From Acidobacteriota bacterium (GTDB lineage Bacteria > Acidobacteriota > Terriglobia > Terriglobales > Acidobacteriaceae): a stretch of 32,910 nt of DNA. The notes under the pieces are model-generated. The model made no database searches, was not told the origin of the DNA, and was given only the letters and a program-made list of their open reading frames with translations. Positions within the stretch are counted from its first letter, which is position 1. The number at the start of each line of letters is the position of its first letter. Where the stretch lies: contig JAJZAL010000028.1 of the NCBI GenBank assembly GCA_021799405.1, positions 1 to 32,910 on the forward strand. The letters are read 5' to 3'. A program made the position numbers and the translations under genes. This document shows, one piece after another, positions 15,978-24,823 of this stretch.

Positions 15978-16967
15978 CTACTCCATCGGATTGTGCGCGC
16001 GCAATTCGGCGACGATCTCCGCCGCGGCCGCGCGGGCCTGCTGCTCCTGGTCCGGCGGAAAGCTGATCGCGCCCACGCGGGCGTGGCCCCCGCCACCGTA
16101 GCGCTCGCAGACCTTCGCCAGGTTCACCATCTTCGCCGGGTCAGCCTTGGTCCACGGATTCGAGCCCACCGCAACCTTGGTGCGGAAGCTCGACTTCGAC
16201 AGCCCGATCGAGTAGGTTGCCTGCGGATGCAGGTAGTAGGGGATGAATTTGTTGAAGCCCTCCAGCGGATGGTCGGTGATGTCGAAGAAGATGGTGCCGC
16301 TGCGCTCTTCGCTGCGGCTGCGGATGAGCTCCAGCGCCTGCTGGTGGCGTTCGAGCAGCGGCGGCAGCAGGCCAGCCACAAAGGGCTGGCCCAGCAACTC
16401 CGCCAGAGGCATCTCGGTAAGCAGCGGAATCAGCCGCGGAATAAAGCTCTCGTCCTGCGTGGACTCGATGATGAGGGTCAGCTTCATCGCTGGGGCGGCC
16501 ATCTCCACCGCCGCCTCGGGGCTTTCGTAGCGCGCGCCGTCCACAATGTCAGCCCAGCGGATCAGCTCCGCCACCGGGGCCGTATCGAAGCCAAAGCGGG
16601 TCGAGCCGATGTGCGCCAGAAAGCTGGTGCACGAGGTGTAGTCGGGGTCGAAGAACTTGCGTGCGGCGCACGCCGGGTCTCGCTGGCAGGCAAGAAAATG
16701 CTCGTGGTCCGCGTTGGTAAGAAACGCTGACTGATGGTGATCGAACCACCACGTGATTCGGGGCGACGCCGAATACTTGAAATCCACAATGGCGTTCTCG
16801 TCGCCCGTAAACTGGCTCTCGTCAAAGAGCGCGCCGGCACGGTGTACCAGTCCGTGAAACTCGTAGCTGGCCGCACCGTTGATCTTTTCGCGATGAAAGC
16901 GCACGAAAAGCGAGGCTGAGCATGCCCCGTCAAAGCATTTGTCGTGATAAAAGACACGAACCCGCAA
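15978..16967 (-). CDS. DHH/DHHA1-family phosphoesterase
   Basis: A 329-aa predicted manganese-dependent phosphoesterase. Motif I is degenerate (YHDKCFDGACSA, Asp9 and Asp13 in place of the usual DxDG run). The DHH triad is at residues 76-78 (WWFDHHQS), and the DHHA1 nucleic-acid-binding end carries GGGGHARVGA at 291-300. Relatives cleave short oligonucleotides, cyclic dinucleotides or polyphosphate-type substrates; which applies here is unknown. The start is probably the TTG at 16967, giving a normal N-terminal strand (RVRVFYHDKCFDG), with GAGGAGGG just upstream. The frame stays open to 17915, but that is the reverse of the CPBP gene. Confidence 0.85.
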   Translation of the reverse strand: MRVRVFYHDKCFDGACSASLFVRFHREKINGAASYEFHGLVHRAGALFDESQFTGDENAIVDFKYSASPRITWWFDHHQSAFLTNADHEHFLACQRDPACAARKFFDPDYTSCTSFLAHIGSTRFGFDTAPVAELIRWADIVDGARYESPEAAVEMAAPAMKLTLIIESTQDESFIPRLIPLLTEMPLAELLGQPFVAGLLPPLLERHQQALELIRSRSEERSGTIFFDITDHPLEGFNKFIPYYLHPQATYSIGLSKSSFRTKVAVGSNPWTKADPAKMVNLAKVCERYGGGGHARVGAISFPPDQEQQARAAAAEIVAELRAHNPME

Positions 16968-17024
16968 AATTGACTGTCCCTCCTCAGCCGGGGATTTCGA
17001 ATCACCGGAACTGTTAAGGATCAA

Positions 17025-17045
17025 GGCCGCGGCCGATTGTGTCAA
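17025..17045 (-). promoter_or_regulatory. Possible promoter element for the DHH gene
   Basis: A consensus -35 hexamer TTGACA (17045-17040, minus strand) is followed at 5 bp by a perfect 10-bp palindrome GGCCGCGGCC (17034-17025), where a spacer would lie. No good -10 is seen, so this is only a hint of a promoter or operator in the 216-bp divergent spacer between the DHH and CPBP genes. Confidence 0.25.
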
Positions 17046-17183
17046 GAGATGGCTCGTGAACACGCAACCAACGATCGCCCGCAATGTGTTCGCGGCGATT
17101 GTCCGCGCTGTCACTGACCATCCTTGGCGTTTCTCCAGTAGAATGCAGCGAATAGGATTCTTCTTGAGATTGAAGGAGGCGTT

Positions 17184-18347
17184 ATGGAGCCGGAGATGCA
17201 GCCGCCGCAGGAAACCGCGCCGGAAGGGCCCGGAGCGCCGCTCGTGCCTGAGCCGGGCGGCGACGGCGCGGGCGAGATCGAGTATCGCGGGCTGCGCTGG
17301 ATCTTTATCGGCGGCCAGGGGCTGCGCGCGGGCTGGTCGGTATTTCTCTTCATTCTCCTCACGGCCTTCTTTCTGAGCGCCATGGCAATGGTTGTGCGCA
17401 TGGCTACCGGTCACGGGCGGCACGCGCGGCCTACAGGCCTCTCTCCCTTGACCGCCCTGGTTGCCGAGGGAGTCTCGCTGCTCGCGATTCTCTGCGCCGG
17501 CGCGCTGCTGGCGCTGATCGAGCGGCGCGGCATCCTCGATTACAATCTGCGCGGGCCGCGCCGTGCCGCGCATTTCCTTGCCGGTCTGGCGACCGGTTTT
17601 CTGGCCCTCTCGGCGCTGGTGGGCACGCTGGCCTGGGGCGGCTGGCTGCACTTCGGCCCGTTGGCGCTTTCCGGAACGCAGATTCTCGGCTTCGGCGCGT
17701 TGTGGGGAGCCGCTTTTCTGCTCACCGGCTTCTTTGAGGAGGGCAGCTTCCGCTGCTATCTGCAATACACGCTGACGCGCGGCATCAACTTCTGGTGGGC
17801 GGTGGGCATCGTCGCCGCGCTGTGCCTGGCCGTCACGCTCCGCGACAAGGGCAACGGCGTCTGGGGCGTCTATCTCATGGCGTTGCTGGGCGTACTTCCG
17901 TGCCTCATTCTGCACGTGAAGCGAGCGCCGGGCTCCGGCTTTTGGCAGGCTGCCTGGGTCACCTCAACCTTCTTCGGCTTTTTGCATACCGGCAACACCG
18001 GCGAGAACTGGATCGGCATTGCTGCCGCCGGAGCCATCGGCTTTGTCTTCTGCGTCAGCGTCTGGGTCACCGGCTCGGCTTGGTGGGCCATCGGCTGCCA
18101 CGCGGCCTGGGACTGGGCGGAAACCTACTTTTACGGCACCGCCGACAGCGGCCTCGTCCCCAAAGGACACCTGCTCACATCCACGCCCGCCGGAAATCCC
18201 TTTTGGAGCGGCGGCGCCGATGGTCCCGAGGGCAGCGTGCTGGTCTTTGCCGTGATTCTGCTTCTGCTGCTCGCCTTGATCGCGATCTACGGCCGCCGGC
18301 GGCCTGCCGAAACCGCCATTGCCGAATCGCAGCAGCCGGCGGAGTAG
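17184..18347 (+). CDS. CPBP-family intramembrane metalloprotease
   Basis: A 387-aa multi-pass membrane protein of the CPBP (Abi/Rce1-like) family. The N-terminal 45 residues are soluble and Pro/Gly/Glu-rich. The three family motifs are seen: EE at 185-186 in FFEEGSFRCYL, the FxxxH-type motif in STFFGFLHTGN, and HxxxD in GCHAAWDW. Members are membrane proteases involved in prenyl-protein processing, bacteriocin immunity or signalling; the substrate here is unknown. The ATG at 17184 has AAGGAGG 4 nt upstream. It is followed 86 bp later by the penicillin acylase gene on the same strand, without other shared context. Confidence 0.88.
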   Translation: MEPEMQPPQETAPEGPGAPLVPEPGGDGAGEIEYRGLRWIFIGGQGLRAGWSVFLFILLTAFFLSAMAMVVRMATGHGRHARPTGLSPLTALVAEGVSLLAILCAGALLALIERRGILDYNLRGPRRAAHFLAGLATGFLALSALVGTLAWGGWLHFGPLALSGTQILGFGALWGAAFLLTGFFEEGSFRCYLQYTLTRGINFWWAVGIVAALCLAVTLRDKGNGVWGVYLMALLGVLPCLILHVKRAPGSGFWQAAWVTSTFFGFLHTGNTGENWIGIAAAGAIGFVFCVSVWVTGSAWWAIGCHAAWDWAETYFYGTADSGLVPKGHLLTSTPAGNPFWSGGADGPEGSVLVFAVILLLLLALIAIYGRRRPAETAIAESQQPAE

Positions 18348-18433
18348 GCAGCCCCGCGGCCGCTGCTCGCAGGTGACACGAAATGTGCCGCGCGTCCTGC
18401 CGAGTTCCCCGCGATTTATTCTGTTGTTGACTG

Positions 18434-20959
18434 ATGGTAAACGCGCATTCGTCAGACTCTAATTCGAAAAGGACCGCCTCTTGGTCGCGCAGCCGCAAGC
18501 GGCGCTGGCCGCGGATTCTCCTGTTGTCGGCGGCCTGCCTTGCGGCGTTTCTGCTGCTGGCCGCGGGCATCGTCACGCTCTGGCTGCGCTCGGCAGCTTT
18601 GGCCGCGCTGCCGGTGCTGGACGGCAGCGTGCATCTCGCGGGGCTCTCCGCGCCGGTGACGGTGCGGCGCGATGCGCATGGCGCGCCCCACATTGACGCC
18701 GCTACTCAGGATGATCTGTTCGTCGCGCAGGGCTATGTGACCGCACAGGATCGCCTCTGGCAGATGGACATGTACCGGCGCAACTCGGAAGGCGACCTGG
18801 CCGAGGTGCTGGGCCATTCCGCGGTCAATCACGACGAGATTCAGCGCGTGCTTCAGGTTCGCCGCGTCGCCGAGCGCATCTATGCGGCGCAGTCCGCCGC
18901 GAACCGCGCGCGTCTCGACGACTATGCGCGCGGCGTCAACCTGTACATCGCGCACTGCGAAAGAACAGGCACGCTTCCGCCGGAGTTCAGGCTGCTCTTC
19001 TATCGCCCCCGGCCCTGGACCGGCGTTGACTCCATCAGCGTGGGCCTCATGATGGTTGAAACGCTCGACACCCACATCCGGACCAAGCTCGCGCGCGCGC
19101 AGGTCCAAGCCCGGCTGCACAATCCCCAACTGGAGGCCGATCTCTATCCCATCGGCTCGTGGCGCGACCATCCGCCAACCGGAATCCGCATCGACCTCAG
19201 CAAGCCTCATCCCGAGCCACCCGCCACAGACGACTCCAACGAAGAGGACAATACGGAGACGCGGGCCGTGCCGCACAACGCGCTGCCTGGCGCAGTGTTG
19301 CCCTACGACGGCTCAGGCACCCTTCTGGCCCTGCTTGGAGCGCCCGCCTGCAACGGCTGCACCGCCGGCTCCAACAACTGGGTTGTCGCCGGAGCGCATA
19401 CGGCCAGCGGCAAGCCGCTGCTCTCAAACGACATGCACCTGGGCCTCACCGAGCCCAACATCTGGTACATCGCCGATCTGCGCGCGCCGGGCTTTCATGC
19501 GGCCGGCGTCACGCTCCCCGGCCTGCCTTTTGTCGTGGCCGGTCACAACGAGCACGTGGCCTGGGGATTTACCGCGCTCATGGCCGACGTGCAGGACCTC
19601 TACGTGGAGAAGCTGGATGGCAAGGGCGATTACTACCAGGCCGCCGACGGCAGTTCTCCGGGTGGATGGAAGCCGCTCACCGTCGAGCATGAGCTGATCC
19701 GCGTGCGCGGCGGCCACGATGTCGCGCTCAATGTCGAGTTCACTGATCACGGCCCGCTGCTCGATCCGCTGCTCGACAAAGACAGCCGCCCCATCGCGCT
19801 CAAGTGGACGCTCTACGATCCCTCGCTCAACGCGATTCCGCTCTACGAGATGAATGTCGCCTCGAACTGGGCGGAGTTTTCCGCGGCGCTCGCCGCGTGG
19901 AGCTGGCCCACGCAGAATGCCGTCTACGCCGACGATCAGGGGCACATCGCCTACCACGCCGTGGGCAAGGTTCCGCTGCGGCCGGGCGGATTGATGGACG
20001 CGCCCATCGACGACACGCGGCACGAGTGGCAGGGCTACATCCCCTTTGACGATATGCCCACCGCGGTCGATCCGCCGTCGGGCTTTCTGGCCACTGCCAA
20101 TTCCCGCGTGACAGCAGATAATTCGCCTTATCCGCTCACCGACGAGTGGAGCGACCCCTACCGCATCGAGCGCATCTACAAGTTGCTCGACGGTCATGAT
20201 TACCTGACGCCCAAAGACATGCTGGCGGTGCAGACTGATATCTACAGCGCAATTGACCGGGAATGGGGCCAGCGCTTCGCCTACGCCATCGACCAAACAC
20301 CGGGCGCGGGGGACCGCCTTCGCTATTCCGCTGACCTGATGCGCGGTTGGGACGGCCGCGTAGCGACCGATTCCGTGGCGGCATCACTGGTAACGCGGGC
20401 TCGCGCTGCACTATGGCCGCTACTCCTCAAGCCGAAACTGGGCAAGGATGTTGGCGAGTACCACTGGGAAGAATCCAACTACGCCGAAGAACAGATCGTG
20501 ATGGACGAAAAGCCGGGTTGGCTTCCACCCGGTTACAAGAACTGGAATGGGCTGTTGACGGACGCCGTGCGCCGAGCCATGAAAGACAATCATGCCCCGA
20601 AGGATCTCGCGAAGTGGACCTACGGAAGCTGGCATGTGGTCGACATCGAGCATCCGCTGGCGGCCTTTTTGCCGTTCCTTGGCCGATTTGCCGGAACCGG
20701 CCCGCAGCCGATGAGCGGCGATCGAACTACCGTGAAGCAGGTAGGCCGCACCTTCGGCCCATCGCAGCGCTTCACCATGGATTGGAGCAACATCGACGGC
20801 TCGACGGAGAATATAGTTTTAGGTGAGAGCGGCAACCCCTTTAGCCCCTACTTCCGCGACCAGTGGAACGACTGGTATGAAGGCAAGACATTTGCCCTGC
20901 CGTTCAGCAAGACAACCGTTGCCGCGCAAACCCGGCACACGCTGACGCTGCTGCCGTAA
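18434..20959 (+). CDS. Penicillin acylase family Ntn-hydrolase (peptidase S45)
   Basis: An 841-aa precursor. A basic N-terminus and one hydrophobic helix (about residues 28-52) direct it to the membrane or periplasm. The alpha region holds the substrate-pocket segment VTVRRDAHGAPHIDA and AQGYVTAQDRLWQMDMYRR. The precursor should cleave itself before Ser313 in CNGCTAGSNNW, making Ser313 the catalytic N-terminal nucleophile of the beta chain. A Pro/Asp/Glu-rich linker lies before that point. Later conserved stretches include SNDMHLGL, VAGHNEHVAWGFT and QRFTMDWSN. Substrates of relatives are beta-lactam side chains, cyclic lipopeptides or acyl-homoserine lactones; this one cannot be assigned. 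No clear Shine-Dalgarno site precedes the ATG at 18434. Confidence 0.92.
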   Translation: MVNAHSSDSNSKRTASWSRSRKRRWPRILLLSAACLAAFLLLAAGIVTLWLRSAALAALPVLDGSVHLAGLSAPVTVRRDAHGAPHIDAATQDDLFVAQGYVTAQDRLWQMDMYRRNSEGDLAEVLGHSAVNHDEIQRVLQVRRVAERIYAAQSAANRARLDDYARGVNLYIAHCERTGTLPPEFRLLFYRPRPWTGVDSISVGLMMVETLDTHIRTKLARAQVQARLHNPQLEADLYPIGSWRDHPPTGIRIDLSKPHPEPPATDDSNEEDNTETRAVPHNALPGAVLPYDGSGTLLALLGAPACNGCTAGSNNWVVAGAHTASGKPLLSNDMHLGLTEPNIWYIADLRAPGFHAAGVTLPGLPFVVAGHNEHVAWGFTALMADVQDLYVEKLDGKGDYYQAADGSSPGGWKPLTVEHELIRVRGGHDVALNVEFTDHGPLLDPLLDKDSRPIALKWTLYDPSLNAIPLYEMNVASNWAEFSAALAAWSWPTQNAVYADDQGHIAYHAVGKVPLRPGGLMDAPIDDTRHEWQGYIPFDDMPTAVDPPSGFLATANSRVTADNSPYPLTDEWSDPYRIERIYKLLDGHDYLTPKDMLAVQTDIYSAIDREWGQRFAYAIDQTPGAGDRLRYSADLMRGWDGRVATDSVAASLVTRARAALWPLLLKPKLGKDVGEYHWEESNYAEEQIVMDEKPGWLPPGYKNWNGLLTDAVRRAMKDNHAPKDLAKWTYGSWHVVDIEHPLAAFLPFLGRFAGTGPQPMSGDRTTVKQVGRTFGPSQRFTMDWSNIDGSTENIVLGESGNPFSPYFRDQWNDWYEGKTFALPFSKTTVAAQTRHTLTLLP

Positions 20960-20960
20960 A

Positions 20961-21040
20961 GACAGAGATCAGGGAACAGAGCACAGAGAACAGGGCACTG
21001 CGAACTGAAAGCTGACCGCTGAAACCTGAACGCTGAAAGC
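20961..21040. repeat. CTGAAAGC/AACTGA-rich intergenic repeat, single arm
   Basis: The gap between the acylase and the next gene consists almost wholly of purine-rich words. GAACAGAG and GAACAGGG come first, then AACTGAAAGCTGACCGCTGA, then CCTGAACGCTGAAAGC. It matches the form seen just before start codons in the atp operon and lies in the same orientation relative to transcription. No matching inverted arm is evident. Confidence 0.5.
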
Positions 21041-21064
21041 TTACAACGAGGCTATTGAGCGAAG

Positions 21065-22888
21065 ATGGGTGCTGAAAGCTCCAGCCCGGCCTCCTGGACC
21101 CGTTTGGCGGGGCCGGCAATCGTCGTGCTGGCTGCCCTGGTGGCCATTACTCCACTTCTGATGGGCGGAGCCTCCTGCGGCCATGACTTTGATTTCCACG
21201 CGATTTCGTGGTTGGAAACCCTGAACAGTTGGCGCCAGGGAGTTTTCTTCCCGCACTGGGCGGATGCCCCAAACTATGGCGCGGGCGAACCGGCCTTTGT
21301 CTTTTATCCGCCGCTGACGCGGAGCGTGTGCGCGTTGCTGGGAGCAATCCTACCCTGGCCGTCGGTGCCGGCGGCTGTCACCTTTCTGGTGCTGGCGGGC
21401 ATCGGACTTGCCACCCGCGCGCTGGCCCGCCAGGCGATGGAAGACGGCCCGGCCACCTTGGCAGGATGCGTGGCGATCTTCTCGGGCTATGTGCTGTTTA
21501 CCGCCTATGAGAGGTCGGATTTTGCGGAATTGACGGGCGGAATCTGGCTTCCGGTCCTGCTTCTTCTCATGCTTCCACGCCGCACCCCGGAACATCTCCG
21601 CGGAGATGCCGGATCGCAACAGCCCGCGGCCTCCGGCAGCCTCTGGCGAAATGCCTTCGATGGTTCCGCGGTGCCGCTTGCCCTGGTGGTGGCGGCAGCG
21701 TGGCTCACCAATCCGCCGGTCGGCGTGATGGCTTGCTATCTACTCGCCGCATTGTCGCTGGCGTTGCTCCTTTTGACGAAGTCCTGGGCGCCCATTCTCC
21801 GCGCGGCCGCCGGTGTGGCACTGGGCGTGGGACTGGCTGCGATCTACCTGATTCCCGCGGCATGGGAACAGCGCTGGGTGGAGATTCAAAGGGCGATCAA
21901 CGACCCAATGGAAAAGATCCAGTACAACTGGCTCTTTGCCCGCCACGCCGATCCCAGGCTCGCGTTTCACGACTCCGTGCTGCATCAGGCCTCGCTGATC
22001 GCCGTTGTCATGATCACGATAACGCTTGCCGGCCTTTGGCTAAGCTGGCGGCGTGGCAGCCTGCCCGGCAAAGCGTGCTGGTGGCTCCCCTTGGCGGCGA
22101 TTCCAGTCGTGGTTCTTTTCCTGCAGCTTCCTGTCTCTCAGTTCGTGTGGAACCTGCCCAAGCTCCAATTCCTGCAGTTTCCGTGGCGATGGCTGGTGGC
22201 TGTGGAGGCGCCGATGGGCATCTTTTTTGCCTCCGCTGTCTGGACGAACCACCCGCGCCGGCGCAGGGTTGTCGTGTTGATCTGCGTCGCGCTTTTCCTG
22301 GCGGAAATCTGGGTGGCGAAGAGATACCTTTACACTCCATGCGAGCCAGAGGACTCAGTTCCGAGCTTACTCAGCAGTTACCGTACCGGAGTGGGCTTTG
22401 ATGGGAGCGATGAGTATACGCCCGTGGGAGCGGACAACTCTCTTGTTGCCCTGGGGCTCCCCGACGCCTGCCTTGTGACCGATCCAGCAACCCCGCTGGG
22501 CGCGCCAACGGAGGACAGCGACACGCTGTTCTGGCATCCTGCCCAGGGCAGTTGCGACGCCACATTCAGCGCCAAGGCGAACCCCGGAAAGCCGCGGGTT
22601 GAGCACTGGCTCTTCCATGCGATGACCCGTCATGCAGGCTTTCTGGTTCTGCGTCTCAGGGAATATCCAGCCTGGCGCATTCAGGTGAACGGCCAGTTGG
22701 TGCGCAGTCTGCCTGAGCGGAGCGATGGCCTCATCGCCGTGCCCGTGCCGCAGGGGACTGTCGTTCTGGCGGTGGATTGGACCACTACCACCGACGTCCT
22801 TGCCGGACGGTGGGTGAGCGCTCTTTCCGTACTCCTCCTCGCAGCCCTGGTCCTCCTGGAAAAAAAGCTTTCCCGCGCTCAGTTATGA
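21065..22888 (+). CDS. PTPS-related multi-pass membrane protein (GT-C-like)
   Basis: A 607-aa protein with about eleven hydrophobic segments and a C-terminal beta-rich domain (LRLREYPAWRIQVNGQLV). The first loop has GHDFDFH (Asp41, Asp43) and NYGAGEPAFVFYPP. This fits the family named 6-pyruvoyl-tetrahydropterin-synthase-related membrane proteins, which resembles GT-C glycosyltransferases. I infer a role in sugar or lipid transfer at the outer face of the membrane; no substrate is known. Its stop overlaps the start of ispA (ATGA), so the two are translated together and may share polyprenyl metabolism. The ATG at 21065 has only a weak GAGCGAAG upstream. Confidence 0.75.
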   Translation: MGAESSSPASWTRLAGPAIVVLAALVAITPLLMGGASCGHDFDFHAISWLETLNSWRQGVFFPHWADAPNYGAGEPAFVFYPPLTRSVCALLGAILPWPSVPAAVTFLVLAGIGLATRALARQAMEDGPATLAGCVAIFSGYVLFTAYERSDFAELTGGIWLPVLLLLMLPRRTPEHLRGDAGSQQPAASGSLWRNAFDGSAVPLALVVAAAWLTNPPVGVMACYLLAALSLALLLLTKSWAPILRAAAGVALGVGLAAIYLIPAAWEQRWVEIQRAINDPMEKIQYNWLFARHADPRLAFHDSVLHQASLIAVVMITITLAGLWLSWRRGSLPGKACWWLPLAAIPVVVLFLQLPVSQFVWNLPKLQFLQFPWRWLVAVEAPMGIFFASAVWTNHPRRRRVVVLICVALFLAEIWVAKRYLYTPCEPEDSVPSLLSSYRTGVGFDGSDEYTPVGADNSLVALGLPDACLVTDPATPLGAPTEDSDTLFWHPAQGSCDATFSAKANPGKPRVEHWLFHAMTRHAGFLVLRLREYPAWRIQVNGQLVRSLPERSDGLIAVPVPQGTVVLAVDWTTTTDVLAGRWVSALSVLLLAALVLLEKKLSRAQL

Positions 22889-23787
22889 TGAGTTTGATGG
22901 AAGCCAATGTGAAGTCGTTGATTCAGGAAGGCGCGGAGCTGACCGACCGGGCGCTGGAAGCGCTTTTACCGGGTGCTGAGACCGTGCCCGCCTCGATTCA
23001 TAGCGCCATGCGCCACTCCACATTTGCCGGAGGCAAACGCCTGCGGCCACTGCTGGCCATGCAGGCCACCGTTACCATTGCCGGCAAGCTGCCGCCGGGT
23101 ATCGAGCGGCTGGGCGCGGCCATCGAGATGCTCCACACCTACTCGCTTATTCACGATGACCTTCCGGCCCTGGACAACGACGACCTGCGCCGTGGCAAGC
23201 CTACCTGTCACGTTGTTTACGGCGAGGCCATCGCTATTCTGGCCGGCGATGCCTTGCAGACACGCGCCTTTGAGGTGCTGGCCGATCTCGATTGCCCGCC
23301 CGCCGCGGCCGTCCAGATCATCGGCCTCGTTGCCAACGCCGTCGGCACCGTCGAGGGGATGATAGGCGGCCAGGTGCTGGATCTCGAAAGCGAACACATG
23401 AAGCCCACCCCCGAGCTTGTCGAGGCAATTCACCGCGCCAAGACCGGCGCGCTCATCCGGGTGAGTGTCGTGGCGGGCGGCGTTTTTGCCGGCGCCGACG
23501 CGGCGGATGTGGCCCGCCTCGACCACTTCGGCCGCAAGGCAGGGCTGGCCTTTCAAATCGTTGACGACGTGCTCGACATGACCGTGGATTCTGCGCACCT
23601 TGGCAAGACGGCGGGCAAGGATATGGCCACCGAAAAGGCGACCTGGCCTGCGGTATTCGGCATCGAGCAGAGCCGGCGCGATGCCGCGCATCTTATCGAG
23701 GAAGCCTTCGCCGTCCTGGAGCCGTATGGCAACCGCGCCGACGGGCTTAAATCCGTGGCGCGTTACCTGGTGGAACGGACAAATTAG
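22885..23787 (+). CDS. ispA: Farnesyl/geranylgeranyl diphosphate synthase (trans-prenyltransferase)
   Basis: This cytoplasmic enzyme joins isopentenyl and allylic diphosphates in trans, mainly to farnesyl diphosphate. The protein is 300 aa. The first Asp-rich motif is DDLPALDNDD (from Asp91), with the two-residue insert of bacterial FPP synthases. The second is DDVLD at 227-231, followed by LGKTAGKD. GGKRLRP near the N-terminus binds isopentenyl diphosphate. The start is the ATG at 22885 or the adjacent one at 22888; the first overlaps the upstream stop as ATGA. The product is the substrate for uppS. A GGPP synthase function cannot be excluded. Confidence 0.93.
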   Translation: MMSLMEANVKSLIQEGAELTDRALEALLPGAETVPASIHSAMRHSTFAGGKRLRPLLAMQATVTIAGKLPPGIERLGAAIEMLHTYSLIHDDLPALDNDDLRRGKPTCHVVYGEAIAILAGDALQTRAFEVLADLDCPPAAAVQIIGLVANAVGTVEGMIGGQVLDLESEHMKPTPELVEAIHRAKTGALIRVSVVAGGVFAGADAADVARLDHFGRKAGLAFQIVDDVLDMTVDSAHLGKTAGKDMATEKATWPAVFGIEQSRRDAAHLIEEAFAVLEPYGNRADGLKSVARYLVERTN

Positions 23788-23832
23788 GGCTGTGTCCACC
23801 TGATTTTTCAATCAATCCTTTAACCCTGGGTG

Positions 23833-23868
23833 CCCGGGTCTCGGCCGCCGCGGCGGATGAGACCCGGG
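23833..23868. repeat. Large GC-rich hairpin between ispA and the DUF59 gene
   Basis: CCCGGGTCTC (23833-23842) is the perfect inverted copy of GAGACCCGGG (23859-23868). The loop itself holds a perfect 12-bp palindrome, CCGCCGCGGCGG (23845-23856). No U-tract follows on either strand. It may be a REP-like extragenic palindrome or a transcript-stabilising structure. Confidence 0.65.
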
Positions 23869-23904
23869 AGGCCACAAAATCATACGGACGCGGTACTAAG
23901 CCTC

Positions 23905-24234
23905 ATGCTTTCCGAACCGGATATCCTCAACGCGTTGCGCGATTGCTACGACCCCGAAGTAAAGTTGAACCTCGTGGATCTGGGTTTGATCTACGCGATC
24001 GCAACCGGTCCCGACCCGGATTCAACACCCGCCTGGCCGCGCCAGTGGGTCAAGGTGACAATGACCCTCACCACCCCGCAGTGCCCCGCAAGCGGGCTGA
24101 TCGTCGAGCAGGTGCGCAACCGCCTCGCAGGGATCGAGTCGATCAGCAAGGTCGAAGTAGACCTGGTCTGGGAACCAAAATGGACCCCGCACCGCATCAG
24201 CGAGGCGGGCCGCCGGCAACTCGGTATCGGCTAG
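23905..24234 (+). CDS. DUF59/MIP18-family Fe-S cluster assembly factor
   Basis: A 109-aa protein of the DUF59 family (SufT/PaaD-like), which helps in maturation of iron-sulfur proteins in the cytoplasm. It shows YDPEVKLNLVDLGLIY, the conserved Cys60 in TTPQCPASGLIVEQVRNRL, and the C-terminal VDLVWEPKWTPHRISEAGR. I use the ATG at 23905, where similarity begins; the frame is open to 23830 across the hairpin region and has no conserved sequence there. The ribosome site is weak. No suf or isc genes lie in the window. Its stop codon overlaps the convergent gene at 24231. Confidence 0.88.
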   Translation: MLSEPDILNALRDCYDPEVKLNLVDLGLIYAIATGPDPDSTPAWPRQWVKVTMTLTTPQCPASGLIVEQVRNRLAGIESISKVEVDLVWEPKWTPHRISEAGRRQLGIG

Positions 24235-24581
24235 TAGTCTTCCTGCTTGGCCAGGATACGCTGGATTCTCTCGCGCTTCTCCGAGAAATCGCGCACGCCC
24301 TCCTGCACTAACCCAAGCAGCTTATTGACCTCATCGAGATAGCCGGGGAGCGCGCGCCAGCATGCGCGGACGGCGTCCTGCTGGTCAAGCAGCGCCAGAG
24401 CGGCGCCTGAGGTCGCCGCCACAAGCCCGGCGCGGCGCTGCCCTGTCAGCAGCAGAATCGTGCTTGCCGCCAGTGCTCCAACCGCTGTAACCCCAATCCA
24501 GTTCGTAGACTCGTCCGGCTCCGCGCCACGAGTCGTCATCTCGGCATCATCTTCCGGCTTGGAAAGTGGCACAACCACCAT
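24231..24581 (-). CDS. Small membrane protein of unknown function
   Basis: A 116-aa protein I do not recognise. An acidic, polar N-terminus (residues 1-28) is followed by two short hydrophobic stretches (about 29-46 and 51-66) and a charged C-terminal helix ending in EKRERIQRILAKQEDY. The ATG at 24581 has GGGAG 8 nt upstream, which supports real translation. It is the last of three small minus-strand genes after the atp terminator. Its stop overlaps the convergent DUF59 stop. Confidence 0.65.
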   Translation of the reverse strand: MVVVPLSKPEDDAEMTTRGAEPDESTNWIGVTAVGALAASTILLLTGQRRAGLVAATSGAALALLDQQDAVRACWRALPGYLDEVNKLLGLVQEGVRDFSEKRERIQRILAKQEDY

Positions 24582-24634
24582 CTTCTTCTCCCTGCAGCGT
24601 TAAGCCATCGCCTCACAGGCTGAGGCCACGGTGT

Positions 24635-24778
24635 CTAGAGTATCGCCGGAATCCGCTCGAAATGGAAATATTCTTTGGGCCCCGGACGCTCGATCGTAAT
24701 AGCCTCCCACCGGCGCTCCCGGCCCCTGGGCGACAAGTGCTCCAGTGCAAAGCTCCAGTCAGATTGCCAGCTCGCCAT
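24635..24778 (-). CDS. Possible 47-aa protein of unknown function
   Basis: A short frame reading MASWQSDWSFALEHLSPRGR, then ERRWEAITIERPGPKEYFHF and ERIPAIL. Three Trp, several aromatic residues and a mixed charged composition look like a folded protein rather than a chance frame. It lies on the same strand between the zinc-finger-like gene (46 bp upstream) and the small membrane protein (53 bp downstream). The start is uncertain: GGCGGA directly precedes the ATG, but no well-spaced Shine-Dalgarno site is seen, and an in-frame TGA lies nine codons upstream. It could also be a remnant of a longer gene. Confidence 0.5.
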   Translation of the reverse strand: MASWQSDWSFALEHLSPRGRERRWEAITIERPGPKEYFHFERIPAIL

Positions 24779-24823
24779 TCCGCCCAGCAGAGCTACACCG
24801 GATCAGCCAGCGCCGTCCGACCT

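Noticed and set aside
16968..17915. N-terminal extension of the DHH frame to 645 codons
   Set aside because: The extension is Gln/Arg/Glu-rich and is the reverse of the CPBP gene; the DHH family starts at the TTG at 16967.
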